Shown: positions 22,072 through 31,278, counted from the stretch's first letter. The stretch: DNA of 34,846 nt from Bacteroidota bacterium (GCA_021793375.1 JAJYSY010000021.1:1-34846), one strand, 5' to 3'. Program-made: numbers and translations. Notes: generated by a model from the sequence alone, not told the origin.

Positions 22072-22857
22072 ATGGCTTTACGTGTGCCTACCATGCAGGA
22101 ATATGCAGCAGAAGGAAAAATGCCCGATATATTATTTTGGGTAGGTTGTTCTTGCAGTTTTGATGATAGAGCAAAAAAGATAACAAAAGCATTTGCAAAG
22201 CTTTTAAATAAAGCAGGAGTAGATTTTGCAGTTTTAGGAAGTGAAGAAGGCTGTACAGGAGACCCCGCAAAACGAGCAGGAAATGAATTTTTGTTTCAAA
22301 TGCAAGCAAAAATGAATATTGAAGTTTTAAACGGATATGGAATTAAAAAAATCGTTACTGCTTGTCCGCATTGTTATAACACCATTAAAAATGAATATCC
22401 TGAATTAGGCGGAGAATATGATATTGTTCACCACACCCAATTTTTGGCAGCTTTATTAGAAGAAGGAAAGTTAAAAGTTGAAGGAGGAAAATTCAAAGGA
22501 AAAAGAATTACTTATCACGATCCTTGTTATTTAGGACGTGCTAATGATGAATATGAAGCTTCAAGAGAGTTATTGTCAAAACTTGAAGTGGAATTAATAG
22601 AAATGGAAGACACCAAGAAAAATAGTTTGTGCTGTGGAGCAGGAGGAGCACAAATGTTTAAAGAACCGGAAAAAGGAAATCAGGAAGTGAATGAGTTAAG
22701 AATTGAACAAGCTCAAAAAACGGAATCTGATTTAATTGTTACAGGTTGTCCTTTTTGTAATACAATGTTGCAAGACGGAATGACCAAACAAAAAACCGGA
22801 GAACCTATGGATATCCAAGATGTGGTAGAAATGATTGCAGAAGCTGAAGATTTATAA
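22072..22857 (+). CDS. CCG-domain Fe-S binding protein
   Basis: A 261-residue protein made of two cysteine-rich CCG modules, as in the electron-carrying subunits GlcF, LutA and HdrB. The first module has GCSCSFDD, EEGCTGDPAKRAGNEF and TACPHCYNTIKNEYPELGG; the second has TYHDPCYLGRANDEYEA, SLCCGAGGAQMFKEPEKG and TGCPFCNTML. It should bind a noncubane or [4Fe-4S] cluster and pass electrons to an unknown partner. In related genomes, as I recall, it often follows a larger membrane Fe-S gene; here ung is upstream, so the partner is elsewhere or absent. It is 3 bases from the SnoaL-like gene. Confidence 0.9.
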   Translation: MALRVPTMQEYAAEGKMPDILFWVGCSCSFDDRAKKITKAFAKLLNKAGVDFAVLGSEEGCTGDPAKRAGNEFLFQMQAKMNIEVLNGYGIKKIVTACPHCYNTIKNEYPELGGEYDIVHHTQFLAALLEEGKLKVEGGKFKGKRITYHDPCYLGRANDEYEASRELLSKLEVELIEMEDTKKNSLCCGAGGAQMFKEPEKGNQEVNELRIEQAQKTESDLIVTGCPFCNTMLQDGMTKQKTGEPMDIQDVVEMIAEAEDL

Positions 22858-22860
22858 TTT

Positions 22861-23277
22861 ATGCTTTTTGGTCTTAAAAGAGTAGCCGATAATTATATGC
22901 AAATCTGGAATGCCGATAGTGAAGGCATGTTAGATGTTTTTGCTGATAAAAATTTAGTGGTAGAATACACCCATTTTGAAAAAGTGGAAGGAATTGAAAA
23001 TTACAAAAAATTTCTTCAAACTTTTTATCATTCCTTTCCGGATCTTAAAGTAAATATTGCAGAAATTATTTTAAATAAAAAAGATGAAAGTGCAACAGTT
23101 TTTTGGAACTATTCGGGAACACATCAAAATGATAAAATATTTGGCGTAGAACCGGCAGGTAAAAAAATTGTTGTCAATGCAATGTCTTACTTAAAATTTA
23201 AAAACAAAAAAGTGATTTACGAAAAAGGAATAGTAGATAATTTAAGTTTATTAATGCAACTAAATCCAAATAATTAA
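22861..23277 (+). CDS. SnoaL-like / NTF2-like protein
   Basis: A 138-residue protein with an NTF2-like cone fold signature: VADNYMQIWNADSEGMLDVFADKNLVVEYTH, then YKKFLQTFYHSFPDLKVNIAEIILN, ATVFWNYSGTHQNDKIFGVEPAGKKIVVNAMSYLKFKNKKVIYEKGI. This is the SnoaL-like ester-cyclase group, in which members are enzymes or ligand-binding proteins. The reaction is unknown here. It starts 3 bases after the Fe-S gene and is very likely co-transcribed with it. Confidence 0.8.
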   Translation: MLFGLKRVADNYMQIWNADSEGMLDVFADKNLVVEYTHFEKVEGIENYKKFLQTFYHSFPDLKVNIAEIILNKKDESATVFWNYSGTHQNDKIFGVEPAGKKIVVNAMSYLKFKNKKVIYEKGIVDNLSLLMQLNPNN

Positions 23278-23314
23278 GTTGCGCTTTTTTATTGTAATTC
23301 ACAAAAATACAATG

Positions 23315-23346
23315 TAGGGATTTTCTAATAGAAATCCCTATTTTTG
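23315..23346 (+). terminator. Terminator overlapping the next promoter box
   Basis: TAGGGATTT (23315-23323) pairs with AAATCCCTA (23332-23340), followed by five T. The same T run is part of TATTTTTG (23339-23346), a -7 promoter box 33 bases before the next gene. Confidence 0.65.
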
Positions 23347-23379
23347 TAGGTTATTATCAAACAAATTTAAAAATATAAT

Positions 23380-23862
23380 ATGCTTGTACCTTTTGAAAGT
23401 TTACCAGAATCAGCTCATGTTTGGGTTTATCAATCCAATCGACCTTTTACAGCAGAAGAATTACCGGAATTAGAAAAAGAATTAGAAAAATTCATCCATC
23501 AATGGACAGTTCATGGAGCAGATTTAAAGGCGAGTTTTACTATCAAATATGAACGTTTTATTATTTTGGGCGTAGATGAAGATTTTGCCACCACAAGTGG
23601 ATGCTCTATAGATTCATCTGTTCATTTTATTCAACATTTGCAAGAAAAATTTGAAGTGGATTTATTAGATAAAATGAATGTTACTTTCAGACAAGGAGAA
23701 TTCATCGCTTATAAAGATTTAAAAGAGTTTAAAAACTTGGTAAAAAACAGAGGAGTTTCTCCAAAAACAATAGTTTTTAATAATTTGGTAAACACCAAAG
23801 CAGAATTGGAAGAACATTGGGAAGTTCCTTTGGCAGAAAGCTGGCACAACAGATTTTTATAA
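23380..23862 (+). CDS. Conserved Bacteroidota protein often named 'ABC transporter ATPase', without P-loop
   Basis: A 160-residue protein that matches a family conserved in Flavobacteriia. It has WVYQSNRPFTAEELPELEKELEKFIHQWTVHGADLKASF, ILGVDEDFATTSGCSIDSSVHFIQHLQEKFEVDLLDKMNV, and ends VPLAESWHNRFL. Databases often call it an ABC transporter ATPase, but there is no Walker A (GxxxxGKT/S), signature or Walker B motif here, so that name is not supported. The conserved SGCSIDSS segment might be a functional site. It has no signal peptide. Single gene with its own promoter box. Confidence 0.8.
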   Translation: MLVPFESLPESAHVWVYQSNRPFTAEELPELEKELEKFIHQWTVHGADLKASFTIKYERFIILGVDEDFATTSGCSIDSSVHFIQHLQEKFEVDLLDKMNVTFRQGEFIAYKDLKEFKNLVKNRGVSPKTIVFNNLVNTKAELEEHWEVPLAESWHNRFL

Positions 23863-23945
23863 AAAATATAATTTCTGAAGAAGATTTTATAATCAAAAAA
23901 AAATAAAGTCGTTATAACAGACTGAATAAACTCAAAATTATTTAA

Positions 23946-26888
23946 ATGAAAAACGTTTTTTTGATTTTCATAAGTATATTTATTTATACTTCAAGTTTTT
24001 CTCAGCAAGATTTAATTACTTCAAAAACTATAGACCCTTTACTTGCAAAAGATTCCTTAGCACAAAAACAATGGGTAGATAGTTTGTATAATAAAATGAC
24101 GCTGGAAGAGAAAGTTGGTCAACTTTTTATGGTGGATCTCTTTCCGGAAGAATCTCAAAAAAACATTGATAAGGTAAAATTTTTAATAAAAAACCATCAC
24201 GTTGGAGGTGTAATTTTCTTTAAAGGAAATCCCAAACAACAAGCAGAATTGACCAATACTTTTCAAGAAATGTCAAAAACCCCTTTGTTGATAGGGCAAG
24301 ACGCAGAATGGGGATTGGCCATGAGATTGGAAAATACTTATGCTTTTCCGTGGAATATGACTTTAGGAGCTATAGAAGATGATGATCTGATAAGAAAAAC
24401 AGGAATTCAAATTGCAAAACACGTCAAAAGAATAGGTTTGCAATATGATTTTGCTCCGAGTGTGGATGTAAATATAAATCCTAAAAATCCAATTATTGGA
24501 AATCGAGCATTCGGAGAAAACCCCAAAAGAGTAGCTCAAAAAGGAATTGCTTTTATGCAAGGTATGCAAAGTGAAAATGTGTTGACCAGTGCAAAACATT
24601 TTCCGGGTCATGGAGATACTGCTGTAGATTCTCATCATGATTTGCCCACTCTTGATTTCACAAAAGAACGTTTGGATAGTGTAGAGCTTTATCCGTATCA
24701 ACAAATGATTCCACAAGGATTAACAGGCGTAATGGTCAGTCATTTAGATGTCCCGGTTTTAGATAACAGAACAAATCATCCAGCTTCACTTTCTCATCCT
24801 ATTATCACCGGACTTTTAAAAAGAAAAATGCAATTTGAAGGATTGGTGGTTACCGATGCATTAAATATGAAAGGTGTAGGAGAATTTGAAGAATTAGGAC
24901 AAATCAGCTTGGAAGCTTTTTTAGCCGGGAATGATATTTTGCTATATCCGCTTGATGTTCCCGGAGGAATAAAAAAAATAATCCATGCTTATGAAGAAGA
25001 AATCATCACTGAAGAACGTTTGGCGCATTCTGTAAAAAAAATCTTGAAAGCAAAATATTGGTCGGGATTACAAGAATATAAACCGGTTGAAATAGACTCT
25101 TTAGAAGAAGATTTAAACGCTCATGAAAATGATGTGCTTTATGAAGAATTGATGGAAAATGCCATCACCTTAATCAAAAACAACAAAGCTATTTTGCCAA
25201 TCAAAAATTTAGTAGATGAAAAAATAGCTTACGTTCCTTTTGGAGATGCAAGCGGAGAGGATTTCTTTAAAATGCTCAATAAATATATACGAGTAGATAA
25301 AGTAGAAGCAAAAAGTTTAGATATCTTAATGGAAAGACTGGAAACTTATGATAAAGTTATAATAGGTTTTCATAAACCCGATGAAAGTCCTTGGTCTGCT
25401 TATCAGTTTACTCAAGAAGAATTGGTTTGGTTGCATGAAATTTCTGTTAAACATCAAACCATTTTAAGTGTTTTTACTCGTCCTTATGCGATGTTGGATT
25501 TGAGAAGTTCAACAAATTTAGATGGAATTCTCATCAGTTATCAAAACAGTAAAATTTCGCAAGAAAAAACTGCGCAAATTATTTTTGGAGCAATTGGAGC
25601 AAAGGGGAGGTTACCGGTTAGCATTGGAAGAGAATTTCCGGAAGGCACAAAATACACCACAAAGCCTTTAAAAAGATTAGCTTATGGGTTTCCGGAAAGT
25701 GTAGGATTAAATTCTGATCGATTAAAGAAAATAGATTCTATTGCTGAAATAGCCATAGCTAAAAAAATGACTCCGGGAATGCAAGTTTTGGTCGCTCGAA
25801 AAGGAAAAGTAGTTTTCAATAAAAACTATGGATTTCAAACTTACGCTAAAAAAGAAGCTGTTCAAGATGAAACCATTTATGATTTAGCCTCTCTGACTAA
25901 AATTTTATCTACTGTTCCTTTATTAATGGAATTAGAAGAAAAAAAAGAAATCGATTTAGAAACACCTTTTAAAGATCTTTTACCTTTTCTTAAAAACTCC
26001 AACAAAGCAGACATTACCTTGAGAGAAGCTTTAAGTCATTATGGAAGATTTAAACCTTGGATTCCTTTTTATAGAGCTACATTAGACAATAATAAAAATC
26101 CATCAGGAAGATATTATAACCGATATAGAACAGATCAATTTTCAGTAAAAGTAGCAGAAAATATGTACATGCGAACAGATTATAAAGATTCTGTTTTAGT
26201 GGAAATTGCAGAAAGTGATTTATTGTCTAAAAAAGAATATAAGTATAGTGATTTACCGTATTATTTATACAATAAATACCTTCAAGATTATTATAATGCA
26301 GATTTAAACACCTTAACACAAACTCATTTTTATGCTTCTTTAGGTGCGAATAATTTAAGTTATCTGCCTAAACTTCATTTTCCTCAACAACGAATTGCCC
26401 CTTCAGAAAAAGATAATTATTGGCGTAATCAAGAATTAAGAGGAGATGTAAATGATCAAGGTGCTGCAATGTTTGGCGGAATTAACGGGCATGCAGGATT
26501 ATTTGGAAACGCCAATGATGTTGCCAAAATGATGCAAATGTATATGAATGGAGGATATTACGGCGGAATTAGATATTTTGAAAGAGAAACTATTCAAAAA
26601 TTCAATACTTGTTTTTATTGTGATGAAAAAGTAAGAAGAGGAGTTGGTTTTGACAAACCTCAGCTTAAAGGTCCGGGGCCGGGAATTGATGAAAATTCAA
26701 AAAATAGTTTTGGACATACCGGATTTACAGGAACTATGGTTTGGGCAGATCCTGAGAAAGATTTATTATATGTTTTTCTAAGCAATAGAACTTATCCTGA
26801 TCCTTCAAATTCAAAATTGATCAGAGAAAATATCCGCACAGAAATAGAAAAAGTGATTTATCAAGCTATTGCAGATGTTGAAAAATAA
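23946..26888 (+). CDS. Secreted GH3 beta-N-acetylglucosaminidase fused to a serine hydrolase (beta-lactamase-like) domain
   Basis: A 980-residue two-domain protein. An N-terminal signal peptide (MKNVFLIFISIFIYTSSFSQ) sends it out of the cytoplasm. The first half is a NagZ-like GH3 domain: GQLFMVDLFPEE, DAEWGLAMRLENTYAFPWNM, KHFPGHGDTAVDSHHDLP (about residue 215, the His/Asp loop), and VVTDALNMKG with the nucleophile Asp. The second half (about 590-980) is a class C beta-lactamase-type serine hydrolase: SLTKI (Ser nucleophile and Lys near 648), YSDLPYYL, and HTGFTGT (HTG near 922). This fusion is frequent in Bacteroidota and is probably linked to peptidoglycan recycling. The bshA gene follows, an arrangement also seen in related genomes. 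Confidence 0.93.
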   Translation: MKNVFLIFISIFIYTSSFSQQDLITSKTIDPLLAKDSLAQKQWVDSLYNKMTLEEKVGQLFMVDLFPEESQKNIDKVKFLIKNHHVGGVIFFKGNPKQQAELTNTFQEMSKTPLLIGQDAEWGLAMRLENTYAFPWNMTLGAIEDDDLIRKTGIQIAKHVKRIGLQYDFAPSVDVNINPKNPIIGNRAFGENPKRVAQKGIAFMQGMQSENVLTSAKHFPGHGDTAVDSHHDLPTLDFTKERLDSVELYPYQQMIPQGLTGVMVSHLDVPVLDNRTNHPASLSHPIITGLLKRKMQFEGLVVTDALNMKGVGEFEELGQISLEAFLAGNDILLYPLDVPGGIKKIIHAYEEEIITEERLAHSVKKILKAKYWSGLQEYKPVEIDSLEEDLNAHENDVLYEELMENAITLIKNNKAILPIKNLVDEKIAYVPFGDASGEDFFKMLNKYIRVDKVEAKSLDILMERLETYDKVIIGFHKPDESPWSAYQFTQEELVWLHEISVKHQTILSVFTRPYAMLDLRSSTNLDGILISYQNSKISQEKTAQIIFGAIGAKGRLPVSIGREFPEGTKYTTKPLKRLAYGFPESVGLNSDRLKKIDSIAEIAIAKKMTPGMQVLVARKGKVVFNKNYGFQTYAKKEAVQDETIYDLASLTKILSTVPLLMELEEKKEIDLETPFKDLLPFLKNSNKADITLREALSHYGRFKPWIPFYRATLDNNKNPSGRYYNRYRTDQFSVKVAENMYMRTDYKDSVLVEIAESDLLSKKEYKYSDLPYYLYNKYLQDYYNADLNTLTQTHFYASLGANNLSYLPKLHFPQQRIAPSEKDNYWRNQELRGDVNDQGAAMFGGINGHAGLFGNANDVAKMMQMYMNGGYYGGIRYFERETIQKFNTCFYCDEKVRRGVGFDKPQLKGPGPGIDENSKNSFGHTGFTGTMVWADPEKDLLYVFLSNRTYPDPSNSKLIRENIRTEIEKVIYQAIADVEK

Positions 26889-26957
26889 AAACTATAAAAT
26901 ATTTAACCAACAAGCATAAAAAAAGCGGTATAATTGAAAAATTAAAGATTATTATTT

Positions 26958-28103
26958 ATGAATATAGGAATTGTATGTTATCCAACTTTTGGAGGTAGTG
27001 GAGTGGTAGCCACAGAATTGGGTTTAGAATTATCTAAACTCGGACATCAAATTCACTTTATTACTTATAAACAACCTGTTCGTTTAGAACAACTTTCTCC
27101 TAATATTCATTTTCATGAAGTCCATGTTCCGGAATATCCACTTTTTCATTATCAACCTTATGAATTGGCACTTTCCAGTAAATTGGTAAATGTTATCAAA
27201 GAATTTAAGATAGATCTTTTACATGTACATTATGCAATTCCTCATGCTTATGCCGGATATATGGCAAAGGAAATGCTGAAAGCAGAAGGCATAAAAATTC
27301 CGATGGTAACCACTTTACACGGAACAGATATCACTTTAGTGGGAAATCATCCGTTTTATAAACCTGCTGTAACTTTTAGCATAAATCATAGTGATGTGGT
27401 CACTTCTGTTTCCAAGAGTTTACGAGAAGATACCTATCGATTATTTGATATTAAAAAAGAAATTAAAGTTGTTCCAAACTTTATAGATCTTGAAAAAAGA
27501 AAAGAAATCGCCAAAAAAGAAAAAGAAAATTGTCAACGTGCTTCGATTGCTCAAAAAGATGAAAAAATAATTACCCACATCAGTAATTTCAGAAAAGTAA
27601 AAAGAACAGATGATGTGGTTCGTATTTTTAAAGAAGTAAGAAAAAAACTTAAATCCAAGTTATTATTAGTAGGAGAAGGTCCGGAAATAAGAAGTGCCAA
27701 AGAATTGGCAGATAAATTTAATTTAAGAGAAGATATTTTATTTATGGGAGCCAGCAATGAAATCGATAAAATTTTATGTCTTTCAGATTTGTTCTTATTG
27801 CCTTCGGAAACAGAGAGTTTTGGATTGGCAGCTTTAGAAGCTATGGTCAATGAAGTACCCGTGATTTCAACAAACACCGGCGGACTTCCGGAAGTTAATG
27901 AAAACGGAATTTCAGGGTTTTTAAGTAAAGTGGGAGATGTTAAAGATATGGCTGAAAAAGCAATTTATATTTTAGAAGATAAAAACAGATTAAAAGACTT
28001 TAAAAAAGGAGCTTTAAAAATAGCAGAAAGATTTGACATCGATAAAATCCTTCCTTATTACGAAAAAATATACAAAGAAGCTTTGGCGAAAAACGGAAAT
28101 TAA
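26958..28103 (+). CDS. bshA: N-acetyl-alpha-D-glucosaminyl L-malate synthase
   Basis: First enzyme of bacillithiol synthesis: transfers GlcNAc from UDP-GlcNAc to L-malate. It is a GT4-type retaining glycosyltransferase with a GT-B fold: IGIVCYPTFGGSGVVATELGLELSKLGH at the start, DLLHVHYAIPHAYAGYMAKE, TTLHGTDITLVG, SVSKSLREDTYRLF, and the nucleotide-sugar binding ETESFGLAALEAMVNEVPVISTNTGGLPEV. These are the BshA family landmarks; 381 residues is normal. The gene lies 69 bases after the GH3/serine-hydrolase gene and may share its transcript. bshB and bshC are not in this window. Confidence 0.95.
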   Translation: MNIGIVCYPTFGGSGVVATELGLELSKLGHQIHFITYKQPVRLEQLSPNIHFHEVHVPEYPLFHYQPYELALSSKLVNVIKEFKIDLLHVHYAIPHAYAGYMAKEMLKAEGIKIPMVTTLHGTDITLVGNHPFYKPAVTFSINHSDVVTSVSKSLREDTYRLFDIKKEIKVVPNFIDLEKRKEIAKKEKENCQRASIAQKDEKIITHISNFRKVKRTDDVVRIFKEVRKKLKSKLLLVGEGPEIRSAKELADKFNLREDILFMGASNEIDKILCLSDLFLLPSETESFGLAALEAMVNEVPVISTNTGGLPEVNENGISGFLSKVGDVKDMAEKAIYILEDKNRLKDFKKGALKIAERFDIDKILPYYEKIYKEALAKNGN

Positions 28104-28111
28104 AAACATAA

Positions 28112-28149
28112 AAAAAAGCGTTCTTAAATTTACTAAAGAACGCTTTTTT
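28112..28149. terminator. Bidirectional terminator after bshA
   Basis: AAAAAAGCGTTCTT (28112-28125) pairs with AAGAACGCTTTTTT (28136-28149). A and T runs on either side serve both bshA and the converging outer-membrane gene. Confidence 0.8.
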
Positions 28150-28169
28150 CATTTTAAAAAGATTTTCTC

Positions 28170-28655
28170 TTACCAGCGGTATCTCACACCAATAGCCAGA
28201 TCCGGTCCAAAACTATTATAAACATCATAGTTTGCTAAAATAATTTCCGGTCTGAAGTCAATAAAAACCATCAGTGGAATATCAAAAACATATTCTGCAC
28301 CAATATTTCCTGCGATTAAAGCAAAAGCTCCATCACTTTTGCTATGATGTCTTCTGTCATTTACACTTCCTAAACCAGCACCGGCACCGGCATACCAATT
28401 AAATCCGCCTTCTATATTCCAAACCCATTGGTAAATTCCAGTAAGTTTAAAAGAATTGAAATTTCCTTCACTTCTAAAACCTAAATCTAATTCAAGTCTA
28501 TTGGTTTCTTTTAAATGACGTTGATAGCTAAATTCTGCACCAAATCCATTTCCTCCTCCAAAACGAAGACCTATAGCATTTTGAGAGATTTCTTGAGCTT
28601 GACTGCTTAAGCTAAATCCTGTAATACAAAGTAAGATTAAAATTAATTTTTTCAT
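28170..28655 (-). CDS. Outer-membrane beta-barrel protein
   Basis: A 161-residue exported protein. The signal peptide MKKLILILLCITGFSLSSQA ends at a typical AQ site. The mature part consists of alternating strands (IGLRFGGGNGFGAEFSYQRHL, NRLELDLGFRSEG, FNWYAGAGAGLGSV, GNIGAEYVFDIPLMVFIDFRPEI) and ends in aromatic Trp (GVRYRW), the usual signal for barrel insertion into the outer membrane. The family is a small OmpA-like or OmpX-like barrel; no periplasmic domain is present. Function is not known. It converges with bshA. Confidence 0.85.
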   Translation of the reverse strand: MKKLILILLCITGFSLSSQAQEISQNAIGLRFGGGNGFGAEFSYQRHLKETNRLELDLGFRSEGNFNSFKLTGIYQWVWNIEGGFNWYAGAGAGLGSVNDRRHHSKSDGAFALIAGNIGAEYVFDIPLMVFIDFRPEIILANYDVYNSFGPDLAIGVRYRW

Positions 28656-28833
28656 GGGGTTTTATTTATAGATTATATTTGAAGCACAAAAGTCTATAAA
28701 AAAATACTTCCTTCGCGTTAAATTTCGGTTAATGTATGTAAGATAAATTATCTTAAATAGAAAGTTTATTCTTATATTTTCCCTTAAAAGAAAAAGTATA
28801 TAAGAGAAAATTAACAGAATAAAGAAAATACTT

Positions 28834-29658
28834 TTACTTAACGCGGAAGTTTTTCAATTCTTGAGATTTCCATCCTTTTATCGTTGGAATTTCAGGCAAA
28901 GAAAAAGCAGAAAGATTTTTGAATTTTACAGAGAAATCTGTTTTGTTTAAGAAAATACCCACATCTTTTGCAAAAAAGAAATCGGTGTTTAAAACTTCGC
29001 TTTTCGGCAAAATTTCAATAGTTTCTCCTGAAGGCAAAATAGTACTTCCAGATAAAGTCAACGATAAATGAGAAGTAATCACTTGTTCAAAATCACCTTT
29101 TTCTTTAAGCTCTTTCCCTTGAATAATTTTTAAATCATACGCAAAACGAACAGGAATTTTACTGTTTTCTATGGTTAAATTTTGCAAAAGCGTTCCTTTT
29201 GATCTGTATAAAACATATTCTTCCGGTTTATTTTGATGAAGAATCAACGCATTTTCTAAAGGAATAGCAAGAGAATCTCCCAAAAGGGGTAGAGAAATAT
29301 TATAATCTCCATTAAAAACCAATTTAGCCTCCACCTTATTTAAAATTCCCCGTGTTAAAAAATTGGAAGAGGCCCCTTGTTTTTCTGTATTTAAATTAGA
29401 AGAAAATAAAAATCCCGGCGTATCATATTCTTGAATAGAATCGCTTACCCTCAACCATTCTGTTTCTTTTACTAATGGATTATCGGCTACTTTTTCTTGG
29501 TTGAAATATTCCCATTCATTTCCTGTTGATAAAGGAAAATAATTTACTACTTGTTCTTTAGGAATAGCTTCTCCAAAATCATCATCAGAACTACAAGAGC
29601 TCAAAAAAACTGAAGCGATGAGCAATAATGAAAAAGAAAGGAAATATTTGATTTTCAT
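28834..29658 (-). CDS. Lipoprotein of unknown function
   Basis: A 274-residue lipoprotein. It has a hydrophobic N-terminal segment (KIKYFLSFSLLLIASVFL) and a lipobox LSSC, with the acylated Cys at about residue 22, followed by SSDDDFG. In Bacteroidota an acidic run just after the Cys can act as a lipoprotein export signal to the cell surface, so surface exposure is possible. The mature part starts YFPLSTGNEWEYFNQEKV and appears beta-rich; I see no enzyme motif. A TATTTTTG box is at 29708-29701 on the minus strand. It is a lone gene, and its role cannot be named. Confidence 0.8.
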   Translation of the reverse strand: MKIKYFLSFSLLLIASVFLSSCSSDDDFGEAIPKEQVVNYFPLSTGNEWEYFNQEKVADNPLVKETEWLRVSDSIQEYDTPGFLFSSNLNTEKQGASSNFLTRGILNKVEAKLVFNGDYNISLPLLGDSLAIPLENALILHQNKPEEYVLYRSKGTLLQNLTIENSKIPVRFAYDLKIIQGKELKEKGDFEQVITSHLSLTLSGSTILPSGETIEILPKSEVLNTDFFFAKDVGIFLNKTDFSVKFKNLSAFSLPEIPTIKGWKSQELKNFRVK

Positions 29659-29811
29659 GGGAATTAAAATTCAAAATAGAGGTTGAAATCAGCTTAAACA
29701 CAAAAATAATTATAAGTTTTTGAAATAAAGAGAAAGAGAGGATAAACCTTTGTGAAAAAACAAGATAAATAATGAAAATTTACTGTAAGGCTTAAATAAT
29801 GAACAGGAATT

Positions 29812-29838
29812 TATTTTTGTAGGCGCTTTATTAAAGCG
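29812..29838 (+). promoter_or_regulatory. lpdA -7 box and palindrome in the leader
   Basis: TATTTTTG (29812-29819) fits TAnnTTTG. Five bases further, CGCTTTATTAAAGCG (29824-29838) is a perfect 7-bp inverted repeat around one central base, covering the likely start of transcription. It could be an operator or a 5' RNA hairpin. Confidence 0.4.
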
Positions 29839-29886
29839 ATTTCTTTAGAATTGCTTAAATTCGCCATTAAAAATTAAAGTAAGATT

Positions 29887-31278
29887 ATGAGTAAATATGA
29901 TATCATTGTAATAGGAAGTGGCCCGGGAGGCTATGTTACTGCAATTCGCGCTTCTCAGCTTGGGTTTAAAGCAGCTGTTGTAGAAAAAGAAAATTTAGGA
30001 GGAATTTGCTTAAACTGGGGATGTATTCCAACAAAAGCTTTATTAAAAAGTGCTGAGGTTTTTAATTACTTAAACAATGCAGAAGACTACGGATTAAAAG
30101 TAGAAAAAGCAGATAAAGATTTTGGTGCGGTGATTAAAAGAAGCCGAAATGTTGCCAATGGAATGAGTAAAGGAATCGGTTTTTTAATGAAAAAAAATAA
30201 AATCGATGTAATTGAAGGAACTGCCAAAATCAAAAAAGGCAAAAAAATAGCTGTTACGGATAATAAAGATAAAACCACAGAATATCAAGCAGATCATATT
30301 ATTATTGCTACAGGAGCACGCTCAAGAGAACTGCCAAACTTAAAGCAAGACGGTAAAAACATCATCGGATATAGAGAAGCTTTAACCTTAAAAGAATTAC
30401 CAAAACGCATGTTGGTAGTGGGTTCCGGAGCAATCGGATCTGAATTTGCTCATTTTTACAACACTATGGGAACAGAAGTTACAATTGTGGAATACCAACC
30501 AAGATTAGTTCCTGTTGAAGATGAAGAAGTTTCCAAAGCTTTTGAAAAATCAACCAAAAAAGCCGGAATTAAAGTGATGACCAATGCTTCTGTAGAAAGT
30601 GTGGACACTTCCGGAGAGGTTTTAAAAGCAAAAGTAAAAACCAAAAAAGGAGAAGAAATTATAGAAACAGATATAGTTCTTTCTGCAGTTGGAATTCAAA
30701 GTAATATTGAAAATATCGGTTTAGAAGAAGTAGGAATTAAAGTAGAAAACAATAAAATTCAAGTCAACGAATGGTATCAAACCAATGTTCCGGGATATTA
30801 TGCAATCGGAGATGTGGTTCCCGGGCAAGCTTTGGCTCACGTAGCTTCAGCAGAAGGAATTTTATGTGTAGAAAAAATTAAAGGCTTAAATCCTGAAGCT
30901 TTGGATTATGAAAACGTTCCGGGATGTACTTATACTACTCCGGAAATTGCAAGTGTAGGAATGACAGAAAAACAAGCTAAAGAAGCAGGATATGATATCA
31001 AAGTAGGAAAATTCCCTTTCTCTGCAAACGGAAAAGCTCATGCTTCAGGAACCAAAGATGGTTTTGTAAAAGTTATTTTTGACGCAAAATATGGCGAATG
31101 GTTAGGTTGTCATATGATTGGATCAGGAGTTACAGATATGATTGCAGAAGCTGTATTAGGAAGAAAACTTGAAACCACTGCTCATGAAGTGCTCAAAGCT
31201 GTTCACCCTCATCCAACGATGAGTGAAGTAGTAAAAGAAGCAGTAGGAGATGCTTATGATCAAGCAATTGATATGTAA
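29887..31278 (+). CDS. lpdA: Dihydrolipoyl dehydrogenase
   Basis: FAD-dependent E3 subunit that reoxidises lipoamide in 2-oxoacid dehydrogenase complexes. The N-terminal FAD fold is IIVIGSGPGGYVTAIRASQLG; the redox disulfide is GGICLNWGCIPTK (Cys41, Cys46). An NAD-binding fold follows (MLVVGSGAIGSEFAHFYNTMG), then AIGDVVPGQALAHVASAEG, and the C-terminal active-site His in HPHPTMSE (His440 or 442) with the partnering Glu447. Length of 463 residues is normal. It stands alone with its own promoter and terminator, not beside E1/E2 genes, so it may serve several complexes. Confidence 0.96.
   Translation: MSKYDIIVIGSGPGGYVTAIRASQLGFKAAVVEKENLGGICLNWGCIPTKALLKSAEVFNYLNNAEDYGLKVEKADKDFGAVIKRSRNVANGMSKGIGFLMKKNKIDVIEGTAKIKKGKKIAVTDNKDKTTEYQADHIIIATGARSRELPNLKQDGKNIIGYREALTLKELPKRMLVVGSGAIGSEFAHFYNTMGTEVTIVEYQPRLVPVEDEEVSKAFEKSTKKAGIKVMTNASVESVDTSGEVLKAKVKTKKGEEIIETDIVLSAVGIQSNIENIGLEEVGIKVENNKIQVNEWYQTNVPGYYAIGDVVPGQALAHVASAEGILCVEKIKGLNPEALDYENVPGCTYTTPEIASVGMTEKQAKEAGYDIKVGKFPFSANGKAHASGTKDGFVKVIFDAKYGEWLGCHMIGSGVTDMIAEAVLGRKLETTAHEVLKAVHPHPTMSEVVKEAVGDAYDQAIDM

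Noticed and set aside
24363..24716. 117-codon minus-strand frame inside the GH3 domain
   Set aside because: Opposite a strongly conserved GH3 active-site region, with no start signal or motif.
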